This document shows positions 9,134 to 17,328 of a stretch of DNA of 64,000 nucleotides, in pieces. The DNA comes from Palsa-147 sp963771905 (GTDB lineage: Bacteria; Acidobacteriota; Terriglobia; Acidiferrales; UBA7541). The position numbers and the translations under genes are program-made. The DNA is taken from the NCBI GenBank assembly GCA_963771905.1, contig CAVYVI010000009.1, positions 930,001-994,000 of the forward strand. The letters are read 5' to 3'. The notes under the pieces are model-generated. The model was not told where the DNA came from. It searched no databases and saw only the letters and a list, made by a program, of their open reading frames with translations. Numbering within the stretch: the stretch's first letter is position 1; each line of letters starts with the position of its first letter.

Positions 9134-9555
9134 AACAGTTTGAAGCTCTGACTCGGAAGAAGGATCGGCAGCCGGTGCGCTATCTGATTGTCGATGATTC
9201 CGTGTTCGCGCGGAAGAGCCTCGCCAAGATGGTCGAGGCGTTCGGCGGAAGCGTCGCGGGAGAAGCGGGCGACGGCCTCACCGCGATCACGGAGTATAGC
9301 CGAACCAATCCCGACATTGTACTCATGGACATCACCATGCCGCAGATGGAGGGAATTGAGGCGGTCGAGCGCATCGTGCGCGAGCATCCGGATGCGCGCA
9401 TTGTGATGGTGTCGTCGGTGGGCTACCAGGACAACATCCTGGCGGCTCTGCAGAAGGGTGCGCGTCACTTTGTTCAGAAACCGGTAAAGCCCGACGCGCT
9501 TTATGAAATCATCCGCTACGTGCTCAGCGACGAAGGCGTAGCCACGCCGGTTTAG
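9130..9555 (+). CDS. cheY: CheY-like response regulator
   Basis: A 141-aa single receiver domain: VRYLIVDDSVFARKSL (acidic pocket), IVLMDITMPQMEG (phospho-Asp), VSSVGYQ and the FVQKPVKP lysine motif. No output domain is present, so it is most likely the diffusible motor regulator of this operon. ATG 9130 is preferred over in-frame codons further upstream inside cheB. It has AAGGAG at the right distance and overlaps the cheB stop by 4 nt. Confidence 0.93.
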   Translation: MKQFEALTRKKDRQPVRYLIVDDSVFARKSLAKMVEAFGGSVAGEAGDGLTAITEYSRTNPDIVLMDITMPQMEGIEAVERIVREHPDARIVMVSSVGYQDNILAALQKGARHFVQKPVKPDALYEIIRYVLSDEGVATPV

Positions 9556-9573
9556 GCGGAGGGAGAGCCAGCC

Positions 9574-10074
9574 ATGAAGATGGAACTGATCCAGCCGTTC
9601 ATCAGCGCGCTCGACGCCGTCCTCGCGGACACGTTGCAGAGTCCTGTCTCCATCAGCGACCTGGAGATGGAAGAGGAAGGCTATCGGAAGAAGGGGTTCG
9701 CCGCGATGATTACGATCAAGGGCGAGATTGAAGGGCGCTTAATTCTCGACATGGATAGTCATGCAGCGGCCAAGATTGCCAGCGCTCTCGCCGGAGAGGA
9801 GATCGAAGAATCGGATCCGGCCATTCGCGAGACCGTCTGCGAACTCGCGAACATGGTCATCGGCAACGCGGTCACCTTGCTCAACGATCGCGGCTTTACG
9901 TTTAAGGTTTTTCCGCCTGCAGTGCATACCGAAGAACAACTCTCCGCGGCCGGCGCCGAGACGGAAGCGATGGTGCTTTCCTTCGAGACGCCGCACGGGT
10001 TCGTCCACATGAATATTTCTATGCGTTATCATCGCCGCCGCACGCGCGAGCGCACCGCCGTCGTCGTCCGTTAA
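9574..10074 (+). CDS. cheX: CheX-type chemotaxis phosphatase
   Basis: A 166-aa CheC/CheX/FliY-family protein. The family catalytic signature ExxN is visible in VCELANMVIGNA, once only, as expected for CheX rather than two-site CheC. It dephosphorylates CheY-P to terminate the signal. The last 15 residues are very Arg-rich (RYHRRRTRERTAVVVR). It begins 18 nt after cheY behind GGCGGAGGGAG and is the last gene of the operon. No CheZ, CheD or flagellar gene is seen nearby. No terminator is evident in the 63 nt before the convergent PilZ gene. Confidence 0.85.
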   Translation: MKMELIQPFISALDAVLADTLQSPVSISDLEMEEEGYRKKGFAAMITIKGEIEGRLILDMDSHAAAKIASALAGEEIEESDPAIRETVCELANMVIGNAVTLLNDRGFTFKVFPPAVHTEEQLSAAGAETEAMVLSFETPHGFVHMNISMRYHRRRTRERTAVVVR

Positions 10075-10137
10075 ATCCAACTGGGAAGTCTTCGTACAAG
10101 CTGGAAATAGCTGAAGAAGGGGTTGAATCGCGCGCAG

Positions 10138-11013
10138 TTAGGAAGCGTCGCCGGGGGCCTGCTCTGTGAGCTTGATGTGTTCTGTCCCGTGGCGAAACAA
10201 TCCTGCCGAAGGAATTTCTTCGACATGCACGATTTGCGCCGGCACGAAAATATTAGCGGTCGCATCCGCGTACGGAACGGCAATATCGACTCGCGAATTG
10301 GCAGCGTAGCGGCGACGGCTGCGGAACACAAGGCCACTCGAAGAAATCTCCTCGCAGATAGCCAATTCGTCGTCAGTATCTGCCTGGCGGACGCAGGCGG
10401 TGAGCCGTGTCTTCAGTCGCACGGCCTCGCGCCTCTCGCTCGTCGGCGCTACCGATGCCGCCAGCGCAGCGCCGCCGCTGTGTCCGGCCGGCGTGCTGGT
10501 CGCGGCTTGTGGATCTTCATGCGCCGCCTGAATCCAGATGCTCGGCACGCCGCACGTTTTGCAATGCCGCGCGATGCCGCGATTCGTCTCGAAGCCTTTG
10601 AGTTCTAGCTCGTTGAGATACGTGACTTCACGGCTTTGGCAGTGGCTGCATTCAAGCAGCATCCGCGCGACGGATTCCGCCGATGCTCCGAGCGGCGGGA
10701 ATTCGACGCCCCACAAATCCAGATTGGCATCGATAAATTCGACGCCATAGATGCTGTTTTCGCCCTGGCGGCCAAACTGTCCGACGACGCGCGCCATCCC
10801 TTCGCGATGGGATTCGGATTGCGCCACGCGCTGCACATGCAGATTCTCATTGGTAGGCAGGTTGCGATTCAAGACGATGACGGCGCCGTGCCGGCTGATA
10901 AGAAGAGTTCGCGCCTCTTCGGCGAACGATTTGCCTTCGGCGTCGGTGCCCGACACTTGAACCAGCATCGTCAAACAGACACGATCGCTCCGCCGCACGC
11001 CCGTCGCCGGCAT
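10138..11013 (-). CDS. Protein with two PilZ-like domains around a four-cysteine motif
   Basis: A 291-aa protein if it starts at ATG 11013, which has GGGAGGCG 5 nt upstream; a longer in-frame version has no such site. The N-terminal part begins RRSDRVCLTMLVQVSG, a PilZ-type RxxxR start. The middle carries CSHC (14 residues after VEFPPL) and CKTCG about 30 residues later, which could form a zinc site. The C-terminal part has ERREAVRLKTRL followed by EISSSGLVF, the full RxxxR...(D/N)xSxxG PilZ signature that binds cyclic di-GMP in known proteins. The first domain lacks a clear second motif. It converges on cheX and may link cyclic di-GMP to motility or surface behaviour; this is inference. Confidence 0.8.
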   Translation of the reverse strand: MPATGVRRSDRVCLTMLVQVSGTDAEGKSFAEEARTLLISRHGAVIVLNRNLPTNENLHVQRVAQSESHREGMARVVGQFGRQGENSIYGVEFIDANLDLWGVEFPPLGASAESVARMLLECSHCQSREVTYLNELELKGFETNRGIARHCKTCGVPSIWIQAAHEDPQAATSTPAGHSGGAALAASVAPTSERREAVRLKTRLTACVRQADTDDELAICEEISSSGLVFRSRRRYAANSRVDIAVPYADATANIFVPAQIVHVEEIPSAGLFRHGTEHIKLTEQAPGDAS

Positions 11014-11298
11014 CGGTTCGCCTCCCGGAGAGAAGTAACCCCGCAAATCGAGCGTAGCACAGTGGCCCAAGACGCTCGCGGGAGACTTCAGCAATGTTCC
11101 CTGAGCGGAACCTGTATTTCTTGTGCGAATTCCGAACTGTAGGCTTGAATTTCGTGTGGATCGGGCCGGGTGCATCGGAACTCTGCCGAGTACCTTCGTG
11201 AGTCTTGCGCAGCCAGTGTGAACATGTCAAAATTCTCAGATATTCTGAGGACTTGTTTTTCGCGACGGCACGGAGAATTGCTCCTGCGGAATTGATCC

Positions 11299-11373
11299 GG
11301 CGATATCGTCTAAGGGTTAGGACGGAGCCCTCTCAAGGCTCAAATCGGGGTTCGAATCCCCGTATCGCTACCA
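11299..11373 (+). tRNA. tRNA-Glu (CUC)
   Basis: A 75-nt cloverleaf. Acceptor GGCGATA pairs with TATCGCT (first pair G-U). The D loop is TCTAAGGGTTAGGA. Anticodon stem GAGCC/GGCTC holds loop CTCTCAA, giving anticodon CUC. The T arm is CGGGG-TTCGAAT-CCCCG, and the 3' CCA is encoded. Confidence 0.97.
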
Positions 11374-11878
11374 ATCTTCAAGAGGCTGCGAATTCCCCAA
11401 TAAAACTGAGGAGTCCGTAACGAAAGCGGAAATTGTTACCGCCTCTGTTACCTTTCCGGGCAAGAAAACCGGGCTGCTTTTTCTTTCCGCTGAGTACTAT
11501 TCGGAAGGAGAAGCCGTCTTCGCTCAAATGCTTGAGCGAGTTTGATCGCTCTGCCTAATGGCCTCGCTCAATTCCAGCCTCTCTCATGCGTGCTGTATTA
11601 TACAAAGCTGCTTTCATAGTCATGCATACAAAGCAGCTTTGCACATCAGGCACAAGTCGCACTATCCCATGGAAAGCGACATTTCGGATTCATGTGGACG
11701 ATGTAAGACTCTTGTTTCAGGGCCTGAATTGGCTAAGCTACCTAGAATCAATGGGCGTTGCGTAATGCGACGTTCGCCTTTCATAGGGAGTCGGCGAGTG
11801 CGCGGTGAATACGAAGCGAACACTTCTGACTGTCTGGTGTGGCTTGACGATGAAAGCGGCTTTCTGTAGGGCGAGCGC
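11374..11878. other. Gene-poor stretch after tRNA-Glu
   Basis: Around 500 nt with noticeably lower GC than the flanks in its middle part. The only open frame worth naming starts at ATG 11669 (66 codons, ends 11869, contains CGRCK and GRCVM). It has no ribosome site and I do not recognise it, so I do not call it a gene. The main feature is the inverted repeat listed at 11603-11641. No integrase or repeated tRNA 3' end is visible. Confidence 0.5.
11603..11641. repeat. 12-bp perfect inverted repeat
   Basis: CAAAGCTGCTTT at 11603-11614 and AAAGCAGCTTTG at 11630-11641 form perfect 12-bp arms around a 15-nt spacer. No T-run follows, so it is not a typical terminator. It could be a protein-binding site or a recombination-arm site of a lost element next to the tRNA. 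Confidence 0.75.
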
Positions 11879-12100
11879 GTGCCTTCTGAAGTGGCCAAAT
11901 ACCTATCGAGGATCGGTCGCCGAGGTGGACGCTCGAAGTCCGCCGCGAAGTTAGCTGCCGTCCGCGCGAACCTTAAGAAGGCTCAGGCGACCCGGCGGAA
12001 ATACCCGCGGTGTCCCCGCTACAAGAACCGGAGTCATCGATTTTCGCTTGTGACCGGACGCTGCCCGTGCGGATATGTTAAGCCTTTGTCTCGGAATTGA
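11879..12100 (+). CDS. Small basic protein with GRRGGRSKSAAK motif
   Basis: 73 aa from GTG 11879. The N-terminal SRIGRRGGRSKSAAKLAAVRA resembles the basic GRKGG-x-A-rich stretch of small proteins often seen near phage-like or mobile regions. The C-terminal half has a CPRY...CPCGY cysteine set that might bind zinc. The ribosome site is weak (TAGGG). No partner gene is adjacent. It could be a remnant of an element inserted between the two tRNA sequences. Confidence 0.45.
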   Translation: MPSEVAKYLSRIGRRGGRSKSAAKLAAVRANLKKAQATRRKYPRCPRYKNRSHRFSLVTGRCPCGYVKPLSRN

Positions 12101-12239
12101 GCGCAGAAACGTTTGTTCTTTTTCCTGCTGAACTGTAGCTGGGGCGGTTAGACTGCGTGACTCTATCCATTTTCTTTCAACCTTCTTTGAAATCTGCGAC
12201 TTCACGATTAGGGCTATAGGCCGGAAAGTGAAAGCTCGT

Positions 12240-12343
12240 GCGGCCCGTTTGCATCCGGGGATATTCGCATGCTGGCAACCGGTCGGTAATAGAGCGTCTG
12301 TCTTCTAAGCAGAATGCCGCACGTTCGAGTCCTGCCGGGCGCG
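12240..12343 (+). pseudogene. Damaged tRNA-Arg (UCU)
   Basis: The 3' two thirds are tRNA-like. After AGAGCG comes anticodon stem TCTGT/GCAGA (12297-12313) with loop CTTCTAA, giving anticodon UCU. The T arm is GCACG-TTCGAGT-CCTGC with one C/C mismatch, and the acceptor half is CGGGCGC. The matching 5' half is present only as GCGGCCCG (12240-12247, one extra G). It is followed by about 43 nt before AGAGC where a normal D region has about 14. No CCA follows. I read it as a tRNA-Arg broken by an insertion of about 30 nt, or as a tRNA fragment left by recombination. Confidence 0.6.
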
Positions 12344-12879
12344 CCTCATTATTGGACTCTCGTGATACGGGCTAAAGGTGACGAGAGTTGGTTAGCTTCC
12401 ATTTCCCTCGACGGAGGCTGAGCAGCCTGCTGACTTCCCCAGAGAAACGTCACTTTTCCACTTGACCCCCAAACAGGTTTTATGATTAAAGTGCCGGCGA
12501 GATTAGCCGGTGCGGAATTTTTCCAATACAGGAAGGAGCCTCGACCCTGATTCTCCGCAGGAGCCTTCGCTCAGCGTCCAATTCCGGCAGTTGGTGAATT
12601 TCATTCTTACACTCGGCGCAGTCACACAGCACATAGGGGTGGTGGCGACGGCGAAGCCCGATTTTGGAAACAGCCGCTGGGACAACTGTCATTACCTGAA
12701 TGTGCCAGCCGGTACGGCTCGCTCCACGGCCGCCAGCGACGATTCGCGCGTTGCCTACCTGCGCATCAACTGGCCCCGGCCCGATCCTCTTGTCCCGATG
12801 GTCCGCAATACACGAAGCGACGTGCGGGCACGCAAGGCACCACATTCAGGCGCACAACCTGAAGGATGAGGTCAGCAAG
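12344..12879. other. Non-coding leader region of the catabolic cluster
   Basis: About 530 nt without a convincing gene. It holds a perfect 8-bp inverted repeat (ACTCTCGT 12356-12363 / ACGAGAGT 12381-12388) and a small hairpin CCGGC-N7-GCCGG near 12493-12511. A possible weak promoter, TTGACC (12462-12467), lies 17 nt before ATTAAA. Open frames on both strands here lack ribosome sites and family resemblance. The long UTR may carry the operator for the IclR-type regulator at 19009. Confidence 0.4.
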
Positions 12880-14151
12880 ATGGCTGAAATCAAGATGGGG
12901 TTAATCGGCTGCGGGACGCGCGGCGTTTCCCATCTGCTTTCGCTTCAGGGATCAAGGTTTGCCCATGTGGTCGCCGTCGCCGATCTCTATGACGGCCACT
13001 TGCAGCGGGCGCGCGAGATCACCGCAGCGAACTCGGCTTCCCCACCGCAGTTGTTCACCCGTGATTACCGTCAACTGCTCGGTCTCGCCGATCTCGATGC
13101 GGTGATCCTCGCCGTCCCGGATTTCTGGCAGGAGCGGATCTTCAATGCCGCGGTAGCGGCCGGCAAGCCTGTCTATTGTGAAGCTCCTTTTGGGCAGTCA
13201 ATCTCAGCTGGGGAGACCATGCTTGCGGCGGCGAAGAAGTCCGGAGTGGCAGTTCAGGTCGGCTCCGGCGTACCCAGTTCGGTGGCCTGCCAGCGGGCCC
13301 GCGAGGTCGTCGCTGATGGACGTCTGGGCGACATTTATCTAGTTGATATCGTGCGCGACATCGGTACGTCGTTAGGCTCGTGGCGCGCGCCGTATCCTCC
13401 CGACGCGTCTCCCGGGTCTATCGATTGGGACGCCTATCAGCAGGCGGCAGACCACACCCAACCATTCGATCTGCCCCGCTTCTTCGACTGGCGTTGCTAT
13501 TGGGATTATGGTTCGGGTGTGGCAGGCGACGCCCTAATCGATTCCCTCACCGCAGTGCAATGGATAATGAACAGCGCCGCCCCCATCTCCGTAATGGCGG
13601 GTGGCGGTAATTATCGATGGCGCGACGGTCGAGAGACCCCAGACATTTTCCACGCCGAGTTCGCCTATCCATCCTTTGCGTTGCATTTGAGCTGCGCCAT
13701 GACGACGTCAGCGCGTGGGCACAAATTAAGCATCTGCGGCAGTAGCGCGACGCTAGTTTTGGAGGATTCGCGGGGTAGCGGCTTCGATTCTCTGCGCGTG
13801 CTCCCCGAGCCGGAAGCCGAGCCTTATGTCTCCGCAGTCGCCGCTTGGGCGGAGCTACCGCGCCAGTGGTACTACATGATGAATGGCCTCGACGCCTCAG
13901 GCCGTCCAAGCTCAGGGCTTCCCGTAACTCTGGTCGAGGAAAACTGGAACAATGTCACGGATCGCGATGGATCAGTGAATGCCGACGAAGATTCTTTATT
14001 GAGCCGCCACCTCGGCGTCTTTCTCGCAGCAGTGCTCGGGCGGCGGCAAGTTAATGAGCCGGTGACGCTGGGATTCGAGGCAGCAAAGCTTGCGCATCTG
14101 GCGGACGACGCCTATCGCTACGCTCCTGGTAAAAACATCACCGCTCGCTGA
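12880..14151 (+). CDS. Gfo/Idh/MocA-family oxidoreductase with altered catalytic motif
   Basis: A 423-aa protein. The N-terminal Rossmann fold starts MGLIGCGTRGVSHL (dinucleotide motif GxGxxG variant, residues 6-19). The family's EKP motif, whose Lys is catalytic in characterised sugar dehydrogenases, reads CEAPFGQ here, so residue 102 is Ala. The C-terminal domain includes FDWRCYWDYGSGVAGDALIDSLTAVQWIM, the family's substrate-domain helix and sheet start. It may bind NAD(P) and sugar but use different chemistry, or be a structural partner. ATG 12880 has GGATGAGG upstream; an earlier in-frame start would run into non-coding sequence. It is the first gene of the catabolic run. Confidence 0.85.
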   Translation: MAEIKMGLIGCGTRGVSHLLSLQGSRFAHVVAVADLYDGHLQRAREITAANSASPPQLFTRDYRQLLGLADLDAVILAVPDFWQERIFNAAVAAGKPVYCEAPFGQSISAGETMLAAAKKSGVAVQVGSGVPSSVACQRAREVVADGRLGDIYLVDIVRDIGTSLGSWRAPYPPDASPGSIDWDAYQQAADHTQPFDLPRFFDWRCYWDYGSGVAGDALIDSLTAVQWIMNSAAPISVMAGGGNYRWRDGRETPDIFHAEFAYPSFALHLSCAMTTSARGHKLSICGSSATLVLEDSRGSGFDSLRVLPEPEAEPYVSAVAAWAELPRQWYYMMNGLDASGRPSSGLPVTLVEENWNNVTDRDGSVNADEDSLLSRHLGVFLAAVLGRRQVNEPVTLGFEAAKLAHLADDAYRYAPGKNITAR

Positions 14152-14290
14152 ACGATGACTGCGGAGTTTTCAGTGTGGGATGAAATAAGACCGTATGCTC
14201 GTGAACGGATGCGTCAAACCGCGAGCATCACAAGACCAAAAGCAACAAAAGACACCTCGGTTGAGCAGCCGCTGAAATCGGAGATTAAGC

Positions 14291-15211
14291 GTGCACACGC
14301 GGCGTGAATTTCTCGCTACGGCATCACTTGCCTTGGCCGCAACAGTCGGGCAGCCGGCATCTTTTATTGTGCGGAATACAACTGCCACGTCCGATCCGCC
14401 CCAGCTTTTTAGGATCGGCTACCAGATTTATAGTTGGGGCAGGTACTACCCGCCAGCATGGTGGCAGGCCGCTCGGGACTGCTCCACGATCGGTTATCCA
14501 GGCATTGAGGGCGAATCCACAATCGCGAACTTGTACTCAGGCCGAGAATCCGAATTCAGCGCGCGGATGCGGCGAGCCCGTGAGGAGTTGGCGGCACTAT
14601 ACAGCACCACAGACCTTGATCACCCGAGCGAGTTCTATCTCAATCGCTACAAGAATATCCAAGCCGCCAAGTTTGCTAAGCTGCAAGGGACGCGCGTGAT
14701 TGTCATCGGCGGCACCGAAGCGAGCGAAAGGACCGCAGCGCAGTTTACGGAATACGCCCGGCAAGCCAACGCAATCGGTAAGGAGATTTTGGAAACGACC
14801 GGTCTGCAAGTTGGCGTTCATCCCCACTTCGGTTCATTGGTACAAGGTCGCGACGACATCGATCGAGTGATGGAATTGACCGATCCCCGGTACTTCAATC
14901 TCTGCCCGGATGTGGCTCACCTGGCGGCCGGCGGCATGGACCCGCTCGAAGTGATTCGGAAATATTCACAGCGCATCATCCACGTGCATTTGAAAGACTA
15001 CAAGCCCGCGTCCGGCAAAGATTTCGGGGGATTTGTCGAGCTTGGGAAGGGGATTATCGACCTTCAGGGAATTGTCCGCGAACTCGAGATGATCGGATTC
15101 AAAGGCTGGGCCGACGTCGAATTGGACGGTGCCGTTGACCCCGCCGGTTCGGCAGTCCGCAACCGCGATTACCTGACCAACGTGCTCCGCCTGCGCGTCG
15201 GTGCCGAATAG
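14291..15211 (+). CDS. Tat-exported sugar isomerase/epimerase-like TIM-barrel protein
   Basis: A 306-aa protein. It starts with a twin-arginine signal (TRREFLATASLALAATVG), so export of the folded protein is likely. The mature part is a xylose-isomerase-like TIM barrel: GYPGIEGES, VIVIGGTE, VGVHPHFGSLV, NLCPDVAHLAAGG, RIIHVHLKDYKP and WADVELDGAV. The acidic and histidine ligands (E, D, H, E) expected for a metal centre in the IolE/IolI/hexulose-epimerase superfamily are all present. The substrate is unknown. GTG 14291 has GGAG 8 nt upstream. Its export matches the exported cytochrome and PQQ enzyme downstream. Confidence 0.83.
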   Translation: MHTRREFLATASLALAATVGQPASFIVRNTTATSDPPQLFRIGYQIYSWGRYYPPAWWQAARDCSTIGYPGIEGESTIANLYSGRESEFSARMRRAREELAALYSTTDLDHPSEFYLNRYKNIQAAKFAKLQGTRVIVIGGTEASERTAAQFTEYARQANAIGKEILETTGLQVGVHPHFGSLVQGRDDIDRVMELTDPRYFNLCPDVAHLAAGGMDPLEVIRKYSQRIIHVHLKDYKPASGKDFGGFVELGKGIIDLQGIVRELEMIGFKGWADVELDGAVDPAGSAVRNRDYLTNVLRLRVGAE

Positions 15212-15224
15212 GAAAGGCTATTGG

Positions 15225-16469
15225 ATGATTCGTGCCGCCAACTCGAGTGACTCGACCCTCGACATCGTCGAGAGAAACAGTCGCGACCGGCGAATGATGG
15301 TCGCCGCTTGCATGGCGATCTTTATCTGGGGCTCGATTGACTCGCTGCTCGGCGCGATCTTGCCCGACTTGGTCCGGAGAGCCAGTCTGACGAACTCCCT
15401 TGCGGCGGACGTGTCAGTGCTGAACGGGCTCGGCCTGGTGATCGCAAGCCTCTCCGTGGGCCCGGTTCTGGACCGCTGGGGGAAGAAGTCGGCGTTCGTG
15501 CCAGCGCTGCTCGTCATCGCCGCCGCGCTCTTTGGACTTCACTGGGCCGACACGTTCGTGACGATCGCCGCCCTCGCATTCGCCCTTGGATTGGGCGGCA
15601 GCGCGCTGGTTACTGCAGCACAGGCGTTGGTATCTGATCTGCACGACGCTGGCCGCGCAGCTGCGCTGAATTTGCTCAATTTCTTCTTTGGGTTCGGTGC
15701 GTTCGTCACGCCCCTGGCGCGCGGGCCCCTCGATCGCCTCGGTGGTGGCATGAGCGGCATTCTGTGGACTCTCTCCGCTGTGTGTCTTGTGGTGTCCATT
15801 TTCGTCTCGCGTCTGCAATTTCCAGCTCCGGTTCCCAGCTCCGCTGCTGCGGCGCGCCCACCGCTCTTGCGGGAGCCGTTGTTCTGGCTTCCAGTCAGCA
15901 TCTTGTTCCTCTATGTCGGAATCGAGACGTCGATCTGGTTTTGGCAAGTAGTGTACTGGACGCGCGGGTTCGGCACTTCTGCCTCATGGGCGCGCTTGGG
16001 AATATCGCTCTTCGCGGTCGCGATCATGGTCGGCCGCCTGATTTCGCAATGGGTGCTGCGGTTTTTATCGCCGCGCGCACTTCTGATATCTGGCACAAGC
16101 GGATCGCTCGTCGGCTTGCTCGGCATGCGCCTGGCCCCGGACTTCGTGAGTTCGCTTGTTTGTTTGGTGGTGGCCGGAATGTTTATGGCGGTCGTTTTCC
16201 CGACTGCGCTCGGGACGGTGGGAACGCGGTTCGCGGCGGCCTCCGGCACGCCGATCGGGTTGGCCGTCACTGCCGGATGGCTCGGAGCAATGACAATTCG
16301 GCCAGTCGTGGGCTACGTCGCGGAGCGAAATACACTCGCGGGAGGCTATTGGGCGCTGATCGTTGCCGCCCTAATGATGGCGTTATGTGGCTTCGCCTTG
16401 CTTGTTCGCACTGGTTCGTCGAGCACGAGTGAGGCCGGCAACGAAGCTGTTCTTGATCGGCCGATCTGA
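15225..16469 (+). CDS. Major facilitator superfamily transporter
   Basis: A 414-aa protein with about 12 hydrophobic segments. The loop after the second segment reads GPVLDRWGKKSA, the MFS motif A position. Context (sugar-type enzymes before and after) suggests uptake of a sugar, sugar acid or keto-sugar through the inner membrane. ATG 15225 is chosen over GTG 15201 because AGGAAAGG lies 7 nt upstream and GTG 15201 would overlap the previous gene. The C-terminal tail (SSSTSEAGNEAV) is short and hydrophilic. Confidence 0.88.
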   Translation: MIRAANSSDSTLDIVERNSRDRRMMVAACMAIFIWGSIDSLLGAILPDLVRRASLTNSLAADVSVLNGLGLVIASLSVGPVLDRWGKKSAFVPALLVIAAALFGLHWADTFVTIAALAFALGLGGSALVTAAQALVSDLHDAGRAAALNLLNFFFGFGAFVTPLARGPLDRLGGGMSGILWTLSAVCLVVSIFVSRLQFPAPVPSSAAAARPPLLREPLFWLPVSILFLYVGIETSIWFWQVVYWTRGFGTSASWARLGISLFAVAIMVGRLISQWVLRFLSPRALLISGTSGSLVGLLGMRLAPDFVSSLVCLVVAGMFMAVVFPTALGTVGTRFAAASGTPIGLAVTAGWLGAMTIRPVVGYVAERNTLAGGYWALIVAALMMALCGFALLVRTGSSSTSEAGNEAVLDRPI

Positions 16470-16488
16470 AAGCTCGGAAGGTGTTTCG

Positions 16489-17328
16489 ATGTATTTTCGA
16501 AGACTGGTAACGATAATCGCTCTGGTTGCGATCGCAATGGCGGCAAGAACCGCCGCGGGCCAAGAGCCCTCGGCGGCCCAAGAACCGTCGGCGGCCCAAC
16601 TCCGCGATCAAGCTTACAATCCAGGCCCGCCGCCGGATCCCGCCGCGGTTGCGCGCGGACAAAAGATCTACGTTTCTACTTGTGCCGGGTGCCATGGCGC
16701 CGACGCGACCGGTGGCCAAGGACCGAATCTGCTCGATGTGGAGGTAGTGCTGCACGATGAGAACGGAAGCACACTTGCCCCCTTCCTCCATGCTGGCCGG
16801 CCGAGCCAAGGAATGCCGGCTTTCCCCTCGCTGACGACCGTTCAAGTAGCTGACATCGGAGCATTCCTACACGCCCAAGAACGCCTTGCGGCCGATCGCT
16901 TCGAACAAGAACTTCCGAAGATCGTGACCGGCGACCCGAAAGCGGGGAAGGCATATTTCGACGGCCCTGGAAAATGTGCGACATGCCATTCGCCGACAGG
17001 CGACTTGGCAAATGTCGCGAAGACCTATGAACCGGCCATGCTGATGTCGCGGATTTGTTACCCGGGACCCAAGAATTACCGGGGCCCTGTGCCTGGCACG
17101 ACGGTCACGATCACACTTCCGTCGAGCAAGATTGTAAGCGGCGAACTTGTTCATCTCGATCAATTTTACGTTGAGCTGACCGCGGCCGACGGCGCGCACG
17201 AGCTCTACCCTGTCGCTGGCGCAAACGTGCAAGTCAAAAATCCGCTGGCAACACATGAGGAGCTGCAAAAGCACTACACCGACGCCGACCTGCGCAATCT
17301 AGTCGCCTATTTGGAGACCTTCAAGTGA
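16489..17328 (+). CDS. Diheme cytochrome c
   Basis: A 279-aa protein with a signal peptide (residues 1-24, VTIIALVAIAMAARTAAG) and two heme c sites, CAGCH (65-69) and CATCH (163-167). The first domain has a QGMPAF loop with a likely axial Met. Just after the signal peptide there is a tandem repeat QEPSAA-QEPSAA, encoded by two 18-bp units at 16561-16596. It overlaps the PQQ dehydrogenase by 4 nt (GTGA), so it is very probably the periplasmic electron acceptor of that enzyme. The region after the second heme (GTTVTITLPSSKIVSGELVHLDQFYVELTAADG) is a small beta domain that I do not recognise. Confidence 0.92.
   Translation: MYFRRLVTIIALVAIAMAARTAAGQEPSAAQEPSAAQLRDQAYNPGPPPDPAAVARGQKIYVSTCAGCHGADATGGQGPNLLDVEVVLHDENGSTLAPFLHAGRPSQGMPAFPSLTTVQVADIGAFLHAQERLAADRFEQELPKIVTGDPKAGKAYFDGPGKCATCHSPTGDLANVAKTYEPAMLMSRICYPGPKNYRGPVPGTTVTITLPSSKIVSGELVHLDQFYVELTAADGAHELYPVAGANVQVKNPLATHEELQKHYTDADLRNLVAYLETFK

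Noticed and set aside
12486..12869. Overlapping 119-aa frames on both strands before the first Gfo/Idh/MocA gene
   Set aside because: Neither has a ribosome site, domain or coding-like composition; more likely a long UTR.
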